Of a stretch of 64,000 bases of DNA, positions 10,915 to 23,950 are shown piece after piece (the first letter of the stretch is position 1; each line of letters begins with the position of its first letter). The translations under genes were made by a program, and so were the position numbers. The notes under the pieces were generated by a model. That model was not told the origin of the DNA. It saw only the letters and a list, made by a program, of their open reading frames with translations, and did not search any database. Location: positions 36,177,501-36,241,500 of the forward strand of contig CP114481.1 of the NCBI GenBank assembly GCA_027186245.1, given 5' to 3'. The DNA is from Coriaria nepalensis. Lineage: Eukaryota > Streptophyta > Magnoliopsida > Cucurbitales > Coriariaceae.

Positions 10915-13040
10915 AAAGCAAGTCGAACGAATTCTATTTTTGCACTACAAACAAAAGTTTTTTGCATTATTTCCAAATGATCATTGCAAGGAAAGTGTGC
11001 ATTCGTTTAACCTTAAAATCATTTCAATGAGTCATTTCAAGTCAATAACTTATTTCAAAGCAAGTCGAACGAATTCAATTTTTGCACTACAAACACAAGT
11101 TTTGTGCATAACTTGCAAATGATCATTGCAAGGAAAGTGTGCATTCGTTTAACCTTAAAATCATTTCAATGAGTCATTTCAAGTCAATAACTTATTTCAA
11201 AGCAAGTCGAACGAATTTAATTTTTGCAGTAGAAACAGAAGTTTTGTGCATAACTTGCAAATGATCAATGCAAGGAAAGTGTGCATTCGTTTAACTTAAA
11301 ATCATTTCAATGAGTCATTTCAAATCAATAATTTATTTCAAAGCAAGCCGAACGGATTCAATTTTTGCACAACAAACACAAGTTTTGTGCATAACTTGCA
11401 AATGATCAATACAAGGAAAGTGTGCATTCGTTTAACCTTAAAATCATTTCAATATGTCATTTCAAGTCAATAACTTATTTCAAAGCAAGTCGAACGAATT
11501 CAATTTTTGCAGTACAAACAGAAGTTTTGTGCATAACTTGCAAATGATCAATGCAAGGAAAGTGTGCATTCGTTTAACTTAAAATCATTTCAATGAGTCA
11601 TTTCAAGTCAATGACTTATTTCAAAGCAAGTTGAACGAATTCAATTTTTGCACTACAAACACAAGTTTTGTGCATAACTTGCAAATGATCATTGCAAGGA
11701 AAGTGTGCATTCGTTTAACCTTAAAATCATTTCAATGAGTCATTTCAAGTCAATAACTTATTTCAAAGCAAGTCGAACGAATTCTATTTTTTCACTACAA
11801 ACACAAGTTTTGTGCATAACTTGCAAATGATCAATGCAAGGAAAGTGTGCATTCGGTTAACCTTAAAATCATTTCAATGAGTCATTTCAAGTCAATAACT
11901 TATTTCAAAGCAAGTCGAACGAATTCAATTTTTGCAGTACAAACAGAAGTTTTGTGCATAACTTGCAAATGATCAATGCAAGGAAAGTGTGCATTCGTTT
12001 AACTTAAAATCATTTCAATGAGTCATTTCAAGTCAATAAGTTATTTCCAACCAAGTCGAACGAATTCAATTTTTGCACTACAAACACAAGTTTTTTGCAT
12101 AACTTGCAAATGATCATTGCAAGGAAAGTGTGCATTCGTTTAACCTTAAAATCATTTCAATGAGTCATTTCAAGTCAATGACTTATTTCAAAGCAAGTTG
12201 AACAAATTCTATTTTTTCACTACAAACACAAGTTTTGTGCATAACTTGCAAATGATCATTGCAAGGAAAGTGTGCATTCGTTTAACCTTAAAATCATTTC
12301 AATGAGTCATTTCAAGTCAATAACTTATTTCCAACCAAGTCGAACGAATTCAATTTTTGCACTACAAACCCAAGTTTTGTGCATAACTTGCAAATGATCA
12401 TTGCAAGGAAAGTGTGCATTCGTTTAACCTTAAAATCATTTCAATGAGTCATTTCAAGTCAATAAGTTATTTCAAAGCAAGTCGAACGAATTCTATTTTT
12501 GCAGTACAAACAGAAGTTTTGTGCATAACTTGCAAATGATCAATGCAAGGAAAGTGTGCATTCGTTTAACTTAAAATCATTTCAATGAGTCATTTCAAGT
12601 CAATAAGTTATTTCCAACCAAGTCGAACGAATTCAATTTTTGCACTACAAACACAAGTTTTTTGCATAACTTGCAAATGATCATTGCAAGGAAAGTGTGC
12701 ATTCGTTTAACCTTAAAATCATTTCAATGAGTCATTTCAAGTCAATGACTTATTTCAAAGCAAGTTGAACAAATTCTATTTTTTCACTACAAACACAAGT
12801 TTTGTGCATAACTTGCAAATGATCATTGCAAGGAAAGTGTGCATTCGTTTAACCTTAAAATCATTTCAATGAGTCATTTCAAGTCAATAACTTATTTCCA
12901 ACCAAGTCGAACGAATTCAATTTTTGCACTAGAAACCTAAGTTTTGTGCATAACTTGCAAATGATCATTGCAAGGAAAGTGTGCATTCGTTTAACCTTAA
13001 AATCATTTCAATGAGTCATTTCAAGTCAATAAGTTATTTC
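10915..13040 (+). repeat. HOR-A copy 5 (2126 bp)
   Basis: Same order and length. A private C to G change gives GCACTAGAAACCTAAG in monomer 15, near 12931. Confidence 0.95.
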
Positions 13041-14599
13041 AAAGCAAGTCGAACGAATTCTATTTTTGCACTACAAACAAAAGTTTTTTGCATTATTTCC
13101 AAATGATCATTGCAAGGAAAGTGTGCATTCGTTTAACCTTAAAATCATTTCAATGAGTCATTTCAAGTCAATAACTTATTTCAAAGCAAGTCGAACGAAT
13201 TCAATTTTTGCACTACAAACACAAGTTTTGTGCATAACTTGCAAATGATCATTGCAAGGAAAGTGTGCATTCGTTTAACCTTAAAATCATTTCAATGAGT
13301 CATTTCAAGTCAATAACTTATTTCAAAGCAAGTCGAACGAATTTAATTTTTGCAGTAGAAACAGAAGTTTTGTGCATAACTTGCAAATGATCAATGCAAG
13401 GAAAGTGTGCATTCGTTTAACTTAAAATCATTTCAATGAGTCATTTCAAATCAATAATTTATTTCAAAGCAAGCGGAACGGATTCAATTTTTGCACAACA
13501 AACACAAGTTTTGTGCATAACTTGCAAATGATCAATACAAGGAAAGTGTGCATTCGTTTAACCTTAAAATCATTTCAATATGTCATTTCAAGTCAATAAC
13601 TTATTTCAAAGCAAGTCGAACGAATTCAATTTTTGCAGTACAAACAGAAGTTTTGTGCATAACTTGCAAATGATCAATGCAAGGAAAGTGTGCATTCGTT
13701 TAACTTAAAATCATTTCAATGAGTCATTTCAAGTCAATGACTTATTTCAAAGCAAGTTGAACGAATTCAATTTTTGCACTACAAACACAAGTTTTGTGCA
13801 TAACTTGCAAATGATCATTGCAAGGAAAGTGTGCATTCGTTTAACCTTAAAATCATTTCAATGAGTCATTTCAAGTCAATAACTTATTTCAAAGCAAGTC
13901 GAACGAATTCTATTTTTTCACTACAAACACAAGTTTTGTGCATAACTTGCAAATGATCAATGCAAGGAAAGTGTGCATTCGGTTAACCTTAAAATCATTT
14001 CAATGAGTCATTTCAAGTCAATAACTTATTTCAAAGCAAGTCGAACGAATTCAATTTTTGCAGTACAAACAGAAGTTTTGTGCATAACTTGCAAATGATC
14101 AATGCAAGGAAAGTGTGCATTCGTTTAACTTAAAATCATTTCAATGAGTCATTTCAAGTCAATAAGTTATTTCCAACCAAGTCGAACGAATTCAATTTTT
14201 GCACTACAAACACAAGTTTTTTGCATAACTTGCAAATGATCATTGCAAGGAAAGTGTGCATTCGTTTAACCTTAAAATCATTTCAATGAGTCATTTCAAG
14301 TCAATGACTTATTTCAAAGCAAGTTGAACAAATTCTATTTTTTCACTACAAACACAAGTTTTGTGCATAACTTGCAAATGATCATTGCAAGGAAAGTGTG
14401 CATTCGTTTAACCTTAAAATCATTTCAATGAGTCATTTCAAGTCAATAACTTATTTCCAACCAAGTCGAACGAATTCAATTTTTGCACTACAAACCTAAG
14501 TTTTGTGCATAACTTGCAAATGATCATTGCAAGGAAAGTGTGCATTCGTTTAACCTTAAAATCATTTCAATGAGTCATTTCAAGTCAATAAGTTATTTC
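13041..14599 (+). repeat. HOR-A copy 6, contracted (11 monomers, 1559 bp)
   Basis: Starts: 13041, 13183, 13325, 13466, 13608, 13749, 13891, 14033, 14174, 14316, 14458. It carries monomers 1-10 and then goes directly to monomer 15 (AAACCTAAG). One 567-bp 4-mer block is therefore missing (2126 - 567 = 1559). It shares the AAGCGGAACGG variant (13475) with copy 2. Confidence 0.94.
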
Positions 14600-17292
14600 A
14601 AAGCAAGTCGAACGAATTCTATTTTTGCACTACAAACAAAAGTTTTTTGCATTATTTCCAAATGATCATTGCAAGGAAAGTGTGCATTCGTTTAACCTTA
14701 AAATCATTTCAATGAGTCATTTCAAGTCAATAACTTATTTCAAAGCAAGTCGAACGAATTCAATTTTTGCACTACAAACACAAGTTTTGTGCATAACTTG
14801 CAAATGATCATTGCAAGGAAAGTGTGCATTCGTTTAACCTTAAAATCATTTCAATGAGTCATTTCAAGTCAATAACTTATTTCAAAGCAAGTCGAACGAA
14901 TTTAATTTTTGCAGTAGAAACAGAAGTTTTGTGCATAACTTGCAAATGATCAATGCAAGGAAAGTGTGCATTCGTTTAACTTAAAATCATTTCAATGAGT
15001 CATTTCAAATCAATAATTTATTTCAAAGCAAGCCGAACGGATTCAATTTTTGCACAACAAACACAAGTTTTGTGCATAACTTGCAAATGATCAATACAAG
15101 GAAAGTGTGCATTCGTTTAACCTTAAAATCATTTCAATATGTCATTTCAAGTCAATAACTTATTTCAAAGCAAGTCGAACGAATTCAATTTTTGCAGTAC
15201 AAACAGAAGTTTTGTGCATAACTTGCAAATGATCAATGCAAGGAAAGTGTGCATTCGTTTAACTTAAAATCATTTCAATGAGTCATTTCAAGTCAATGAC
15301 TTATTTCAAAGCAAGTTGAACGAATTCAATTTTTGCACTACAAACACAAGTTTTGTGCATAACTTGCAAATGATCATTGCAAGGAAAGTGTGCATTCGTT
15401 TAACCTTAAAATCATTTCAATGAGTCATTTCAAGTCAATAACTTATTTCAAAGCAAGTCGAACGAATTCTATTTTTTCACTACAAACACAAGTTTTGTGC
15501 ATAACTTGCAAATGATCAATGCAAGGAAAGTGTGCATTCGGTTAACCTTAAAATCATTTCAATGAGTCATTTCAAGTCAATAACTTATTTCAAAGCAAGT
15601 CGAACGAATTCAATTTTTGCAGTACAAACAGAAGTTTTGTGCATAACTTGCAAATGATCAATGCAAGGAAAGTGTGCATTCGTTTAACTTAAAATCATTT
15701 CAATGAGTCATTTCAAGTCAATAAGTTATTTCCAACCAAGTCGAACGAATTCAATTTTTGCACTACAAACACAAGTTTTTTGCATAACTTGCAAATGATC
15801 ATTGCAAGGAAAGTGTGCATTCGTTTAACCTTAAAATCATTTCAATGAGTCATTTCAAGTCAATGACTTATTTCAAAGCAAGTTGAACAAATTCTATTTT
15901 TTCACTACAAACACAAGTTTTGTGCATAACTTGCAAATGATCATTGCAAGGAAAGTGTGCATTCGTTTAACCTTAAAATCATTTCAATGAGTCATTTCAA
16001 GTCAATAACTTATTTCCAACCAAGTCGAACGAATTCAATTTTTGCACTACAAACCCAAGTTTTGTGCATAACTTGCAAATGATCATTGCAAGGAAAGTGT
16101 GCATTCGTTTAACCTTAAAATCATTTCAATGAGTCATTTCAAGTCAATAAGTTATTTCAAAGCAAGTCGAACGAATTCTATTTTTGCAGTACAAACAGAA
16201 GTTTTGTGCATAACTTGCAAATGATCAATGCAAGGAAAGTGTGCATTCGTTTAACTTAAAATCATTTCAATGAGTCATTTCAAGTCAATAAGTTATTTCC
16301 AACCAAGTCGAACGAATTCAATTTTTGCACTACAAACACAAGTTTTTTGCATAACTTGCAAATGATCATTGCAAGGAAAGTGTGCATTCGTTTAACCTTA
16401 AAATCATTTCAATGAGTCATTTCAAGTCAATGACTTATTTCAAAGCAAGTTGAACAAATTCTATTTTTTCACTACAAACACAAGTTTTGTGCATAACTTG
16501 CAAATGATCATTGCAAGGAAAGTGTGCATTCGTTTAACCTTAAAATCATTTCAATGAGTCATTTCAAGTCAATAACTTATTTCCAACCAAGTCGAACGAA
16601 TTCAATTTTTGCACTACAAACCCAAGTTTTGTGCATAACTTGCAAATGATCATTGCAAGGAAAGTGTGCATTCGTTTAACCTTAAAATCATTTCAATGAG
16701 TCATTTCAAGTCAATAAGTTATTTCAAAGCAAGTCGAACGAATTCTATTTTTGCAGTACAAACAGAAGTTTTGTGCATAACTTGCAAATGATCAATGCAA
16801 GGAAAGTGTGCATTCGTTTAACTTAAAATCATTTCAATGAGTCATTTCAAGTCAATAAGTTATTTCCAACCAAGTCGAACGAATTCAATTTTTGCACTAC
16901 AAACACAAGTTTTTTGCATAACTTGCAAATGATCATTGCAAGGAAAGTGTGCATTCGTTTAACCTTAAAATCATTTCAATGAGTCATTTCAAGTCAATGA
17001 CTTATTTCAAAGCAAGTTGAACAAATTCTATTTTTTCACTACAAACACAAGTTTTGTGCATAACTTGCAAGTGATCATTGCAAGGAAAGTGTGCATTCGT
17101 TTAACCTTAAAATCATTTCAATGAGTCATTTCAAGTCAATAACTTATTTCCAACCAAGTCGAACGAATTCAATTTTTGCACTACAAACCTAAGTTTTGTG
17201 CATAACTTGCAAATGATCATTGCAAGGAAAGTGTGCATTCGTTTAACCTTAAAATCATTTCAATGAGTCATTTCAAGTCAATAAGTTATTTC
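14600..17292 (+). repeat. HOR-A copy 7, expanded (19 monomers, 2693 bp)
   Basis: Starts: 14600, 14742, 14884, 15025, 15167, 15308, 15450, 15592, 15733, 15875, 16017, 16159, 16300, 16442, 16584, 16726, 16867, 17009, 17151. Three 4-mer blocks are present instead of two (2126 + 567 = 2693). The first two end in the CCCAAG monomer and the last in CCTAAG. The monomer at 17009 has a private GCAAGTGATC. Confidence 0.94.
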
Positions 17293-19418
17293 AAAGCAAG
17301 TCGAACGAATTCTATTTTTGCACTACAAACAAAAGTTTTTTGCATTATTTCCAAATGATCATTGCAAGGAAAGTGTGCATTCGTTTAACCTTAAAATCAT
17401 TTCAATGAGTCATTTCAAGTCAATAACTTATTTCAAAGCAAGTCGAACGAATTCAATTTTTGCACTACAAACACAAGTTTTGTGCATAACTTGCAAATGA
17501 TCATTGCAAGGAAAGTGTGCATTCGTTTAACCTTAAAATCATTTCAATGAGTCATTTCAAGTCAATAACTTATTTCAAAGCAAGTCGAACGAATTTAATT
17601 TTTGCAGTAGAAACAGAAGTTTTGTGCATAACTTGCAAATGATCAATGCAAGGAAAGTGTGCATTCGTTTAACTTAAAATCATTTCAATGAGTCATTTCA
17701 AATCAATAATTTATTTCAAAGCAAGCCGAACGGATTCAATTTTTGCACAACAAACACAAGTTTTGTGCATAACTTGCAAATGATCAATACAAGGAAAGTG
17801 TGCATTCGTTTAACCTTAAAATCATTTCAATATGTCATTTCAAGTCAATAACTTATTTCAAAGCAAGTCGAACGAATTCAATTTTTGCAGTACAAACAGA
17901 AGTTTTGTGCATAACTTGCAAATGATCAATGCAAGGAAAGTGTGCATTCGTTTAACTTAAAATCATTTCAATGAGTCATTTCAAGTCAATGACTTATTTC
18001 AAAGCAAGTTGAACGAATTCAATTTTTGCACTACAAACACAAGTTTTGTGCATAACTTGCAAATGATCATTGCAAGGAAAGTGTGCATTCGTTTAACCTT
18101 AAAATCATTTCAATGAGTCATTTCAAGTCAATAACTTATTTCAAAGCAAGTCGAACGAATTCTATTTTTTCACTACAAACACAAGTTTTGTGCATAACTT
18201 GCAAATGATCAATGCAAGGAAAGTGTGCATTCGGTTAACCTTAAAATCATTTCAATGAGTCATTTCAAGTCAATAACTTATTTCAAAGCAAGTCGAACGA
18301 ATTCAATTTTTGCAGTACAAACAGAAGTTTTGTGCATAACTTGCAAATGATCAATGCAAGGAAAGTGTGCATTCGTTTAACTTAAAATCATTTCAATGAG
18401 TCATTTCAAGTCAATAAGTTATTTCCAACCAAGTCGAACGAATTCAATTTTTGCACTACAAACACAAGTTTTTTGCATAACTTGCAAATGATCATTGCAA
18501 GGAAAGTGTGCATTCGTTTAACCTTAAAATCATTTCAATGAGTCATTTCAAGTCAATGACTTATTTCAAAGCAAGTTGAACAAATTCTATTTTTTCACTA
18601 CAAACACAAGTTTTGTGCATAACTTGCAAATGATCATTGCAAGGAAAGTGTGCATTCGTTTAACCTTAAAATCATTTCAATGAGTCATTTCAAGTCAATA
18701 ACTTATTTCCAACCAAGTCGAACGAATTCAATTTTTGCACTACAAACCCAAGTTTTGTGCATAACTTGCAAATGATCATTGCAAGGAAAGTGTGCATTCG
18801 TTTAACCTTAAAATCATTTCAATGAGTCATTTCAAGTCAATAAGTTATTTCAAAGCAAGTCGAACGAATTCTATTTTTGCAGTACAAACAGAAGTTTTGT
18901 GCATAACTTGCAAATGATCAATGCAAGGAAAGTGTGCATTCGTTTAACTTAAAATCATTTCAATGAGTCATTTCAAGTCAATAAGTTATTTCCAACCAAG
19001 TCGAACGAATTCAATTTTTGCACTACAAACACAAGTTTTTTGCATAACTTGCAAATGATCATTGCAAGGAAAGTGTGCATTCGTTTAACCTTAAAATCAT
19101 TTCAATGAGTCATTTCAAGTCAATGACTTATTTCAAAGCAAGTTGAACAAATTCTATTTTTTCACTACAAACACAAGTTTTGTGCATAACTTGCAAATGA
19201 TCATTGCAAGGAAAGTGTGCATTCGTTTAACCTTAAAATCATTTCAATGAGTCATTTCAAGTCAATAACTTATTTCCAACCAAGTCGAACGAATTCAATT
19301 TTTGCACTACAAACCCAAGTTTTGTGCATAACTTGCAAATGATCATTGCAAGGAAAGTGTGCATTCGTTTAACCTTAAAATCATTTCAATGAGTCATTTC
19401 AAGTCAATAAGTTATTTC
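17293..19418 (+). repeat. HOR-A copy 8 (2126 bp)
   Basis: Full 15-monomer unit. Monomer 15 has CCCAAG instead of the CCTAAG of copies 1-7, so the two 4-mer blocks in this copy are more alike. Confidence 0.94.
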
Positions 19419-21544
19419 AAAGCAAGTCGAACGAATTCTATTTTTGCACTACAAACAAAAGTTTTTTGCATTATTTCCAAATGATCATTGCAAGGAAAGT
19501 GTGCATTCGTTTAACCTTAAAATCATTTCAATGAGTCATTTCAAGTCAATAACTTATTTCAAAGCAAGTCGAACGAATTCAATTTTTGCACTACAAACAC
19601 AAGTTTTGTGCATAACTTGCAAATGATCATTGCAAGGAAAGTGTGCATTCGTTTAACCTTAAAATCATTTCAATGAGTCATTTCAAGTCAATAACTTATT
19701 TCAAAGCAAGTCGAACGAATTCAATTTTTGCAGTAGAAACAGAAGTTTTGTGCATAACTTGCAAATGATCAATGCAAGGAAAGTGTGCATTCGTTTAACT
19801 TAAAATCATTTCAATGAGTCATTTCAAATCAATAATTTATTTCAAAGCAAGCCGAACGGATTCAATTTTTGCACAACAAACACAAGTTTTGTGCATAACT
19901 TGCAAATGATCAATACAAGGAAAGTGTGCATTCGTTTAACCTTAAAATCATTTCAATATGTCATTTCAAGTCAATAACTTATTTCAAAGCAAGTCGAACG
20001 AATTCAATTTTTGCAGTACAAACAGAAGTTTTGTGCATAACTTGCAAATGATCAATGCAAGGAAAGTGTGCATTCGTTTAACTTAAAATCATTTCAATGA
20101 GTCATTTCAAGTCAATGACTTATTTCAAAGCAAGTTGAACGAATTCAATTTTTGCAGTACAAACACAAGTTTTGTGCATAACTTGCAAATGATCATTGCA
20201 AGGAAAGTGTGCATTCGTTTAACCTTAAAATCATTTCAATGAGTCATTTCAAGTCAATAACTTATTTCAAAGCAAGTCGAACGAATTCTATTTTTTCACT
20301 ACAAACACAAGTTTTGTGCATAACTTGCAAATGATCAATGCAAGGAAAGTGTGCATTCGGTTAACCTTAAAATCATTTCAATGAGTCATTTCAAGTCAAT
20401 AACTTATTTCAAAGCAAGTCGAACGAATTCAATTTTTGCAGTACAAACAGAAGTTTTGTGCATAACTTGCAAATGATCAATGCAAGGAAAGTGTGCATTC
20501 GTTTAACTTAAAATCATTTCAATGAGTCATTTCAAGTCAATAAGTTATTTCCAACCAAGTCGAACGAATTCAATTTTTGCACTACAAACACAAGTTTTTT
20601 GCATAACTTGCAAATGATCATTGCAAGGAAAGTGTGCATTCGTTTAACCTTAAAATCATTTCAATGAGTCATTTCAAGTCAATGACTTATTTCAAAGCAA
20701 GTTGAACAAATTCTATTTTTTCACTACAAACACAAGTTTTGTGCATAACTTGCAAATGATCATTGCAAGGAAAGTGTGCATTCGTTTAACCTTAAAATCA
20801 TTTCAATGAGTCATTTCAAGTCAATAACTTATTTCAAAGCAAGTCGAACGAATTCAATTTTTGCACTACAAACCCAAGTTTTGTGCATAACTTGCAAATG
20901 ATCATTGCAAGGAAAGTGTGCATTCGTTTAACCTTAAAATCATTTCAATGAGTCATTTCAAGTCAATAAGTTATTTCAAAGCAAGTCGAACGAATTCTAT
21001 TTTTGCAGTACAAACAGAAGTTTTGTGCATAACTTGCAAATGATCAATGCAAGGAAAGTGTGCATTCGTTTAACTTAAAATCATTTCAATGAGTCATTTC
21101 AAGTCAATAAGTTATTTCCAACCAAGTCGAACGAATTCAATTTTTGCACTACAAACACAAGTTTTTTGCATAACTTGCAAATGATCATTGCAAGGAAAGT
21201 GTGCATTCGTTTAACCTTAAAATCATTTCAATGAGTCATTTCAAGTCAATGACTTATTTCAAAGCAAGTTGAACAAATTCTATTTTTTCACTACAAACAC
21301 AAGTTTTGTGCATAACTTGCAAATGATCATTGCAAGGAAAGTGTGCATTCGTTTAACCTTAAAATCATTTCAATGAGTCATTTCAAGTCAATAACTTATT
21401 TCAAAGCAAGTCGAACGAATTCAATTTTTGCACTACAAACCCAAGTTTTGTGCATAACTTGCAAATGATCATTGCAAGGAAAGTGTGCATTCGTTTAACC
21501 TTAAAATCATTTCAATGAGTCATTTCAAGTCAATAAGTTATTTC
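19419..21544 (+). repeat. HOR-A copy 9, last full-length copy (2126 bp)
   Basis: Fifteen monomers and still 2126 bp, but altered. Monomer 3 reads GAATTCAATT instead of GAATTTAATT, monomer 6 has GCAGTAC with CACAAG, and monomers 11 and 15 start AAAGCAAG instead of CAACCAAG. It is the transition to the rearranged region on its right: the next monomer (21545) is type 12, not type 1. Confidence 0.9.
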
Positions 21545-23950
21545 AAAGCAAGTCGAACGAATTCTATTTTTGCAGTACAAACAGAAGTTTTGTGCATAAC
21601 TTGCAAATGATCAATGCAAGGAAAGTGTGCATTCGTTTAACTTAAAATCATTTCAATGAGTCATTTCAAGTCAATAAGTTATTTCCAACCAAGTCGAACG
21701 AATTCAATTTTTGCACTACAAACACAAGTTTTTTGCATAACTTGCAAATGATCATTGCAAGGAAAGTGTGCATTCGTTTAACTTAAAATCATTTCAATGA
21801 GTCATTTCAAGTCAATAACTTATTTCAAAGCAAGTCGAACGAATTCAATTTTTGCAGTACAAACAGAAGTTTTGTGCATAACTTGCAAATGATCAATGCA
21901 AGGAAAGTGTGCATTCGTTTAACCTTAAAATCATTTCAATATGTCATTTCAAGTCAATAACTTATTTCAAAGCAAGTCGAACGAATTCAATTTTTGCAGT
22001 ACAAACAGAAGTTTTGTGCATAACTTGCAAATGATCAATGCAAGGAAAGTGTGCATTCGTTTAACTTAAAATCATTTCAATGAGTCATTTCAAGTCAATG
22101 ACTTATTTCAAAGCAAGTTGAACGAATTCAATTTTTGCAGTACAAACACAAGTTTTGTGCATAACTTGCAAATGATCATTGCAAGGAAAGTGTGCATTCG
22201 TTTAACCTTAAAATCATTTCAATGAGTCATTTCAAGTCAATAACTTATTTCAAAGCAAGTCGAACGAATTCTATTTTTTCACTACAAACACAAGTTTTGT
22301 GCATAACTTGCAAATGATCAATGCAAGGAAAGTGTGCATTCGGTTAACCTTAAAATCATTTCAATGAGTCATTTCAAGTCAATAACTTATTTCAAAGCAA
22401 GTCGAACGAATTCAATTTTTGCAGTACAAACAGAAGTTTTGTGCATAACTTGCAAATGATCAATGCAAGGAAAGTGTGCATTCGTTTAACTTAAAATCAT
22501 TTCAATGAGTCATTTCAAGTCAATAAGTTATTTCCAACCAAGTCGAACGAATTCAATTTTTGCACTACAAACACAAGTTTTTTGCATAACTTGCAAATGA
22601 TCATTGCAAGGAAAGTGTGCATTCGTTTAACCTTAAAATCATTTCAATGAGTCATTTCAAGTCAATGACTTATTTCAAAGCAAGTTGAACAAATTCTATT
22701 TTTTCACTACAAACACAAGTTTTGTGCATAACTTGCAAATGATCATTGCAAGGAAAGTGTGCATTCGTTTAACCTTAAAATCATTTCAATGAGTCATTTC
22801 AAGTCAATAACTTATTTCAAAGCAAGTCGAACGAATTCAATTTTTGCACTACAAACCCAAGTTTTGTGCATAACTTGCAAATGATCATTGCAAGGAAAGT
22901 GTGCATTCGTTTAACCTTAAAATCATTTCAATGAGTCATTTCAAGTCAATAAGTTATTTCAAAGCAAGTCGAACGAATTCTATTTTTGCAGTACAAACAG
23001 AAGTTTTGTGCATAACTTGCAAATGATCAATGCAAGGAAAGTGTGCATTCGTTTAACTTAAAATCATTTCAATGAGTCATTTCAAGTCAATAAGTTATTT
23101 CCAACCAAGTCGAACGAATTCAATTTTTGCACTACAAACACAAGTTTTTTGCATAACTTGCAAATGATCATTGCAAGGAAAGTGTGCATTCGTTTAACTT
23201 AAAATCATTTCAATGAGTCATTTCAAGTCAATAACTTATTTCAAAGCAAGTCGAACGAATTCAATTTTTGCAGTACAAACAGAAGTTTTGTGCATAACTT
23301 GCAAATGATCAATGCAAGGAAAGTGTGCATTCGTTTAACTTAAAATCATTTCAATGAGTCATTTCAAGTCAATAACTTATTTCAAAGCAAGTCGAACGAA
23401 TTCAATTTTTGCAGTACAAACAGAAGTTTTGTGCATAACTTGCAAATGATCAATGCAAGGAAAGTGTGCATTCGTTTAACTTAAAATCATTTCAATGAGT
23501 CATTTCAAGTCAATGACTTATTTCAAAGCAAGTTGAACAAATTCTATTTTTTCACTACAAACACAAGTTTTGTGCATAACTTGCAAATGATCATTGCAAG
23601 GAAAGTGTGCATTCGTTTAACCTTAAAATCATTTCAATGAGTCATTTCAAGTCAATAACTTATTTCCAACCAAGTCGAACGAATTCAATTTTTGCACTAC
23701 AAACCCAAGTTTTGTGCATAACTTGCAAATGATCATTGCAAGGAAAGTGTGCATTCGTTTAACCTTAAAATCATTTCAATGAGTCATTTCAAGTCAATAA
23801 CTTATTTCCAACCAACTCGAACGAATTCAATTTTTGCACTACAAACCCAAGTTTTGTGCATAACTTGCAAATGATCATTGCAAGGAAAGTGTGCATTCGT
23901 TTAACCTTAAAATCATTTCAATGAGTCATTTCAAGTCAATAAGTTATTTC
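21545..23950 (+). repeat. Rearranged HOR-A derivative with 10-monomer (1416-bp) duplication
   Basis: Seventeen monomers start at 21545, 21686, 21827, 21969, 22110, 22252, 22394, 22535, 22677, 22819, 22961, 23102, 23243, 23384, 23525, 23667 and 23809. Eight are of the 141-bp class, more than elsewhere. The series type 12, type 13 with CTTAAAA, GCAGTAC monomer, type 5 occurs at 21545 and again at 22961, which marks a 1416-bp duplication. The monomers at 21686 and 23102 combine a type-13 left half with a short-class right half, as expected of recombinants. The last two are tandem type-11 monomers; the second has CAACCAACTCG. Confidence 0.85.

Noticed and set aside
14600..17292. Assembly error as sole explanation of the 2693-bp unit
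   Set aside because: It cannot be excluded, but the extra 4-mer block has ordinary HOR-A variants, clean borders and a private GCAAGTGATC in the monomer that follows it closely, so I kept it as a real expansion pending read support.
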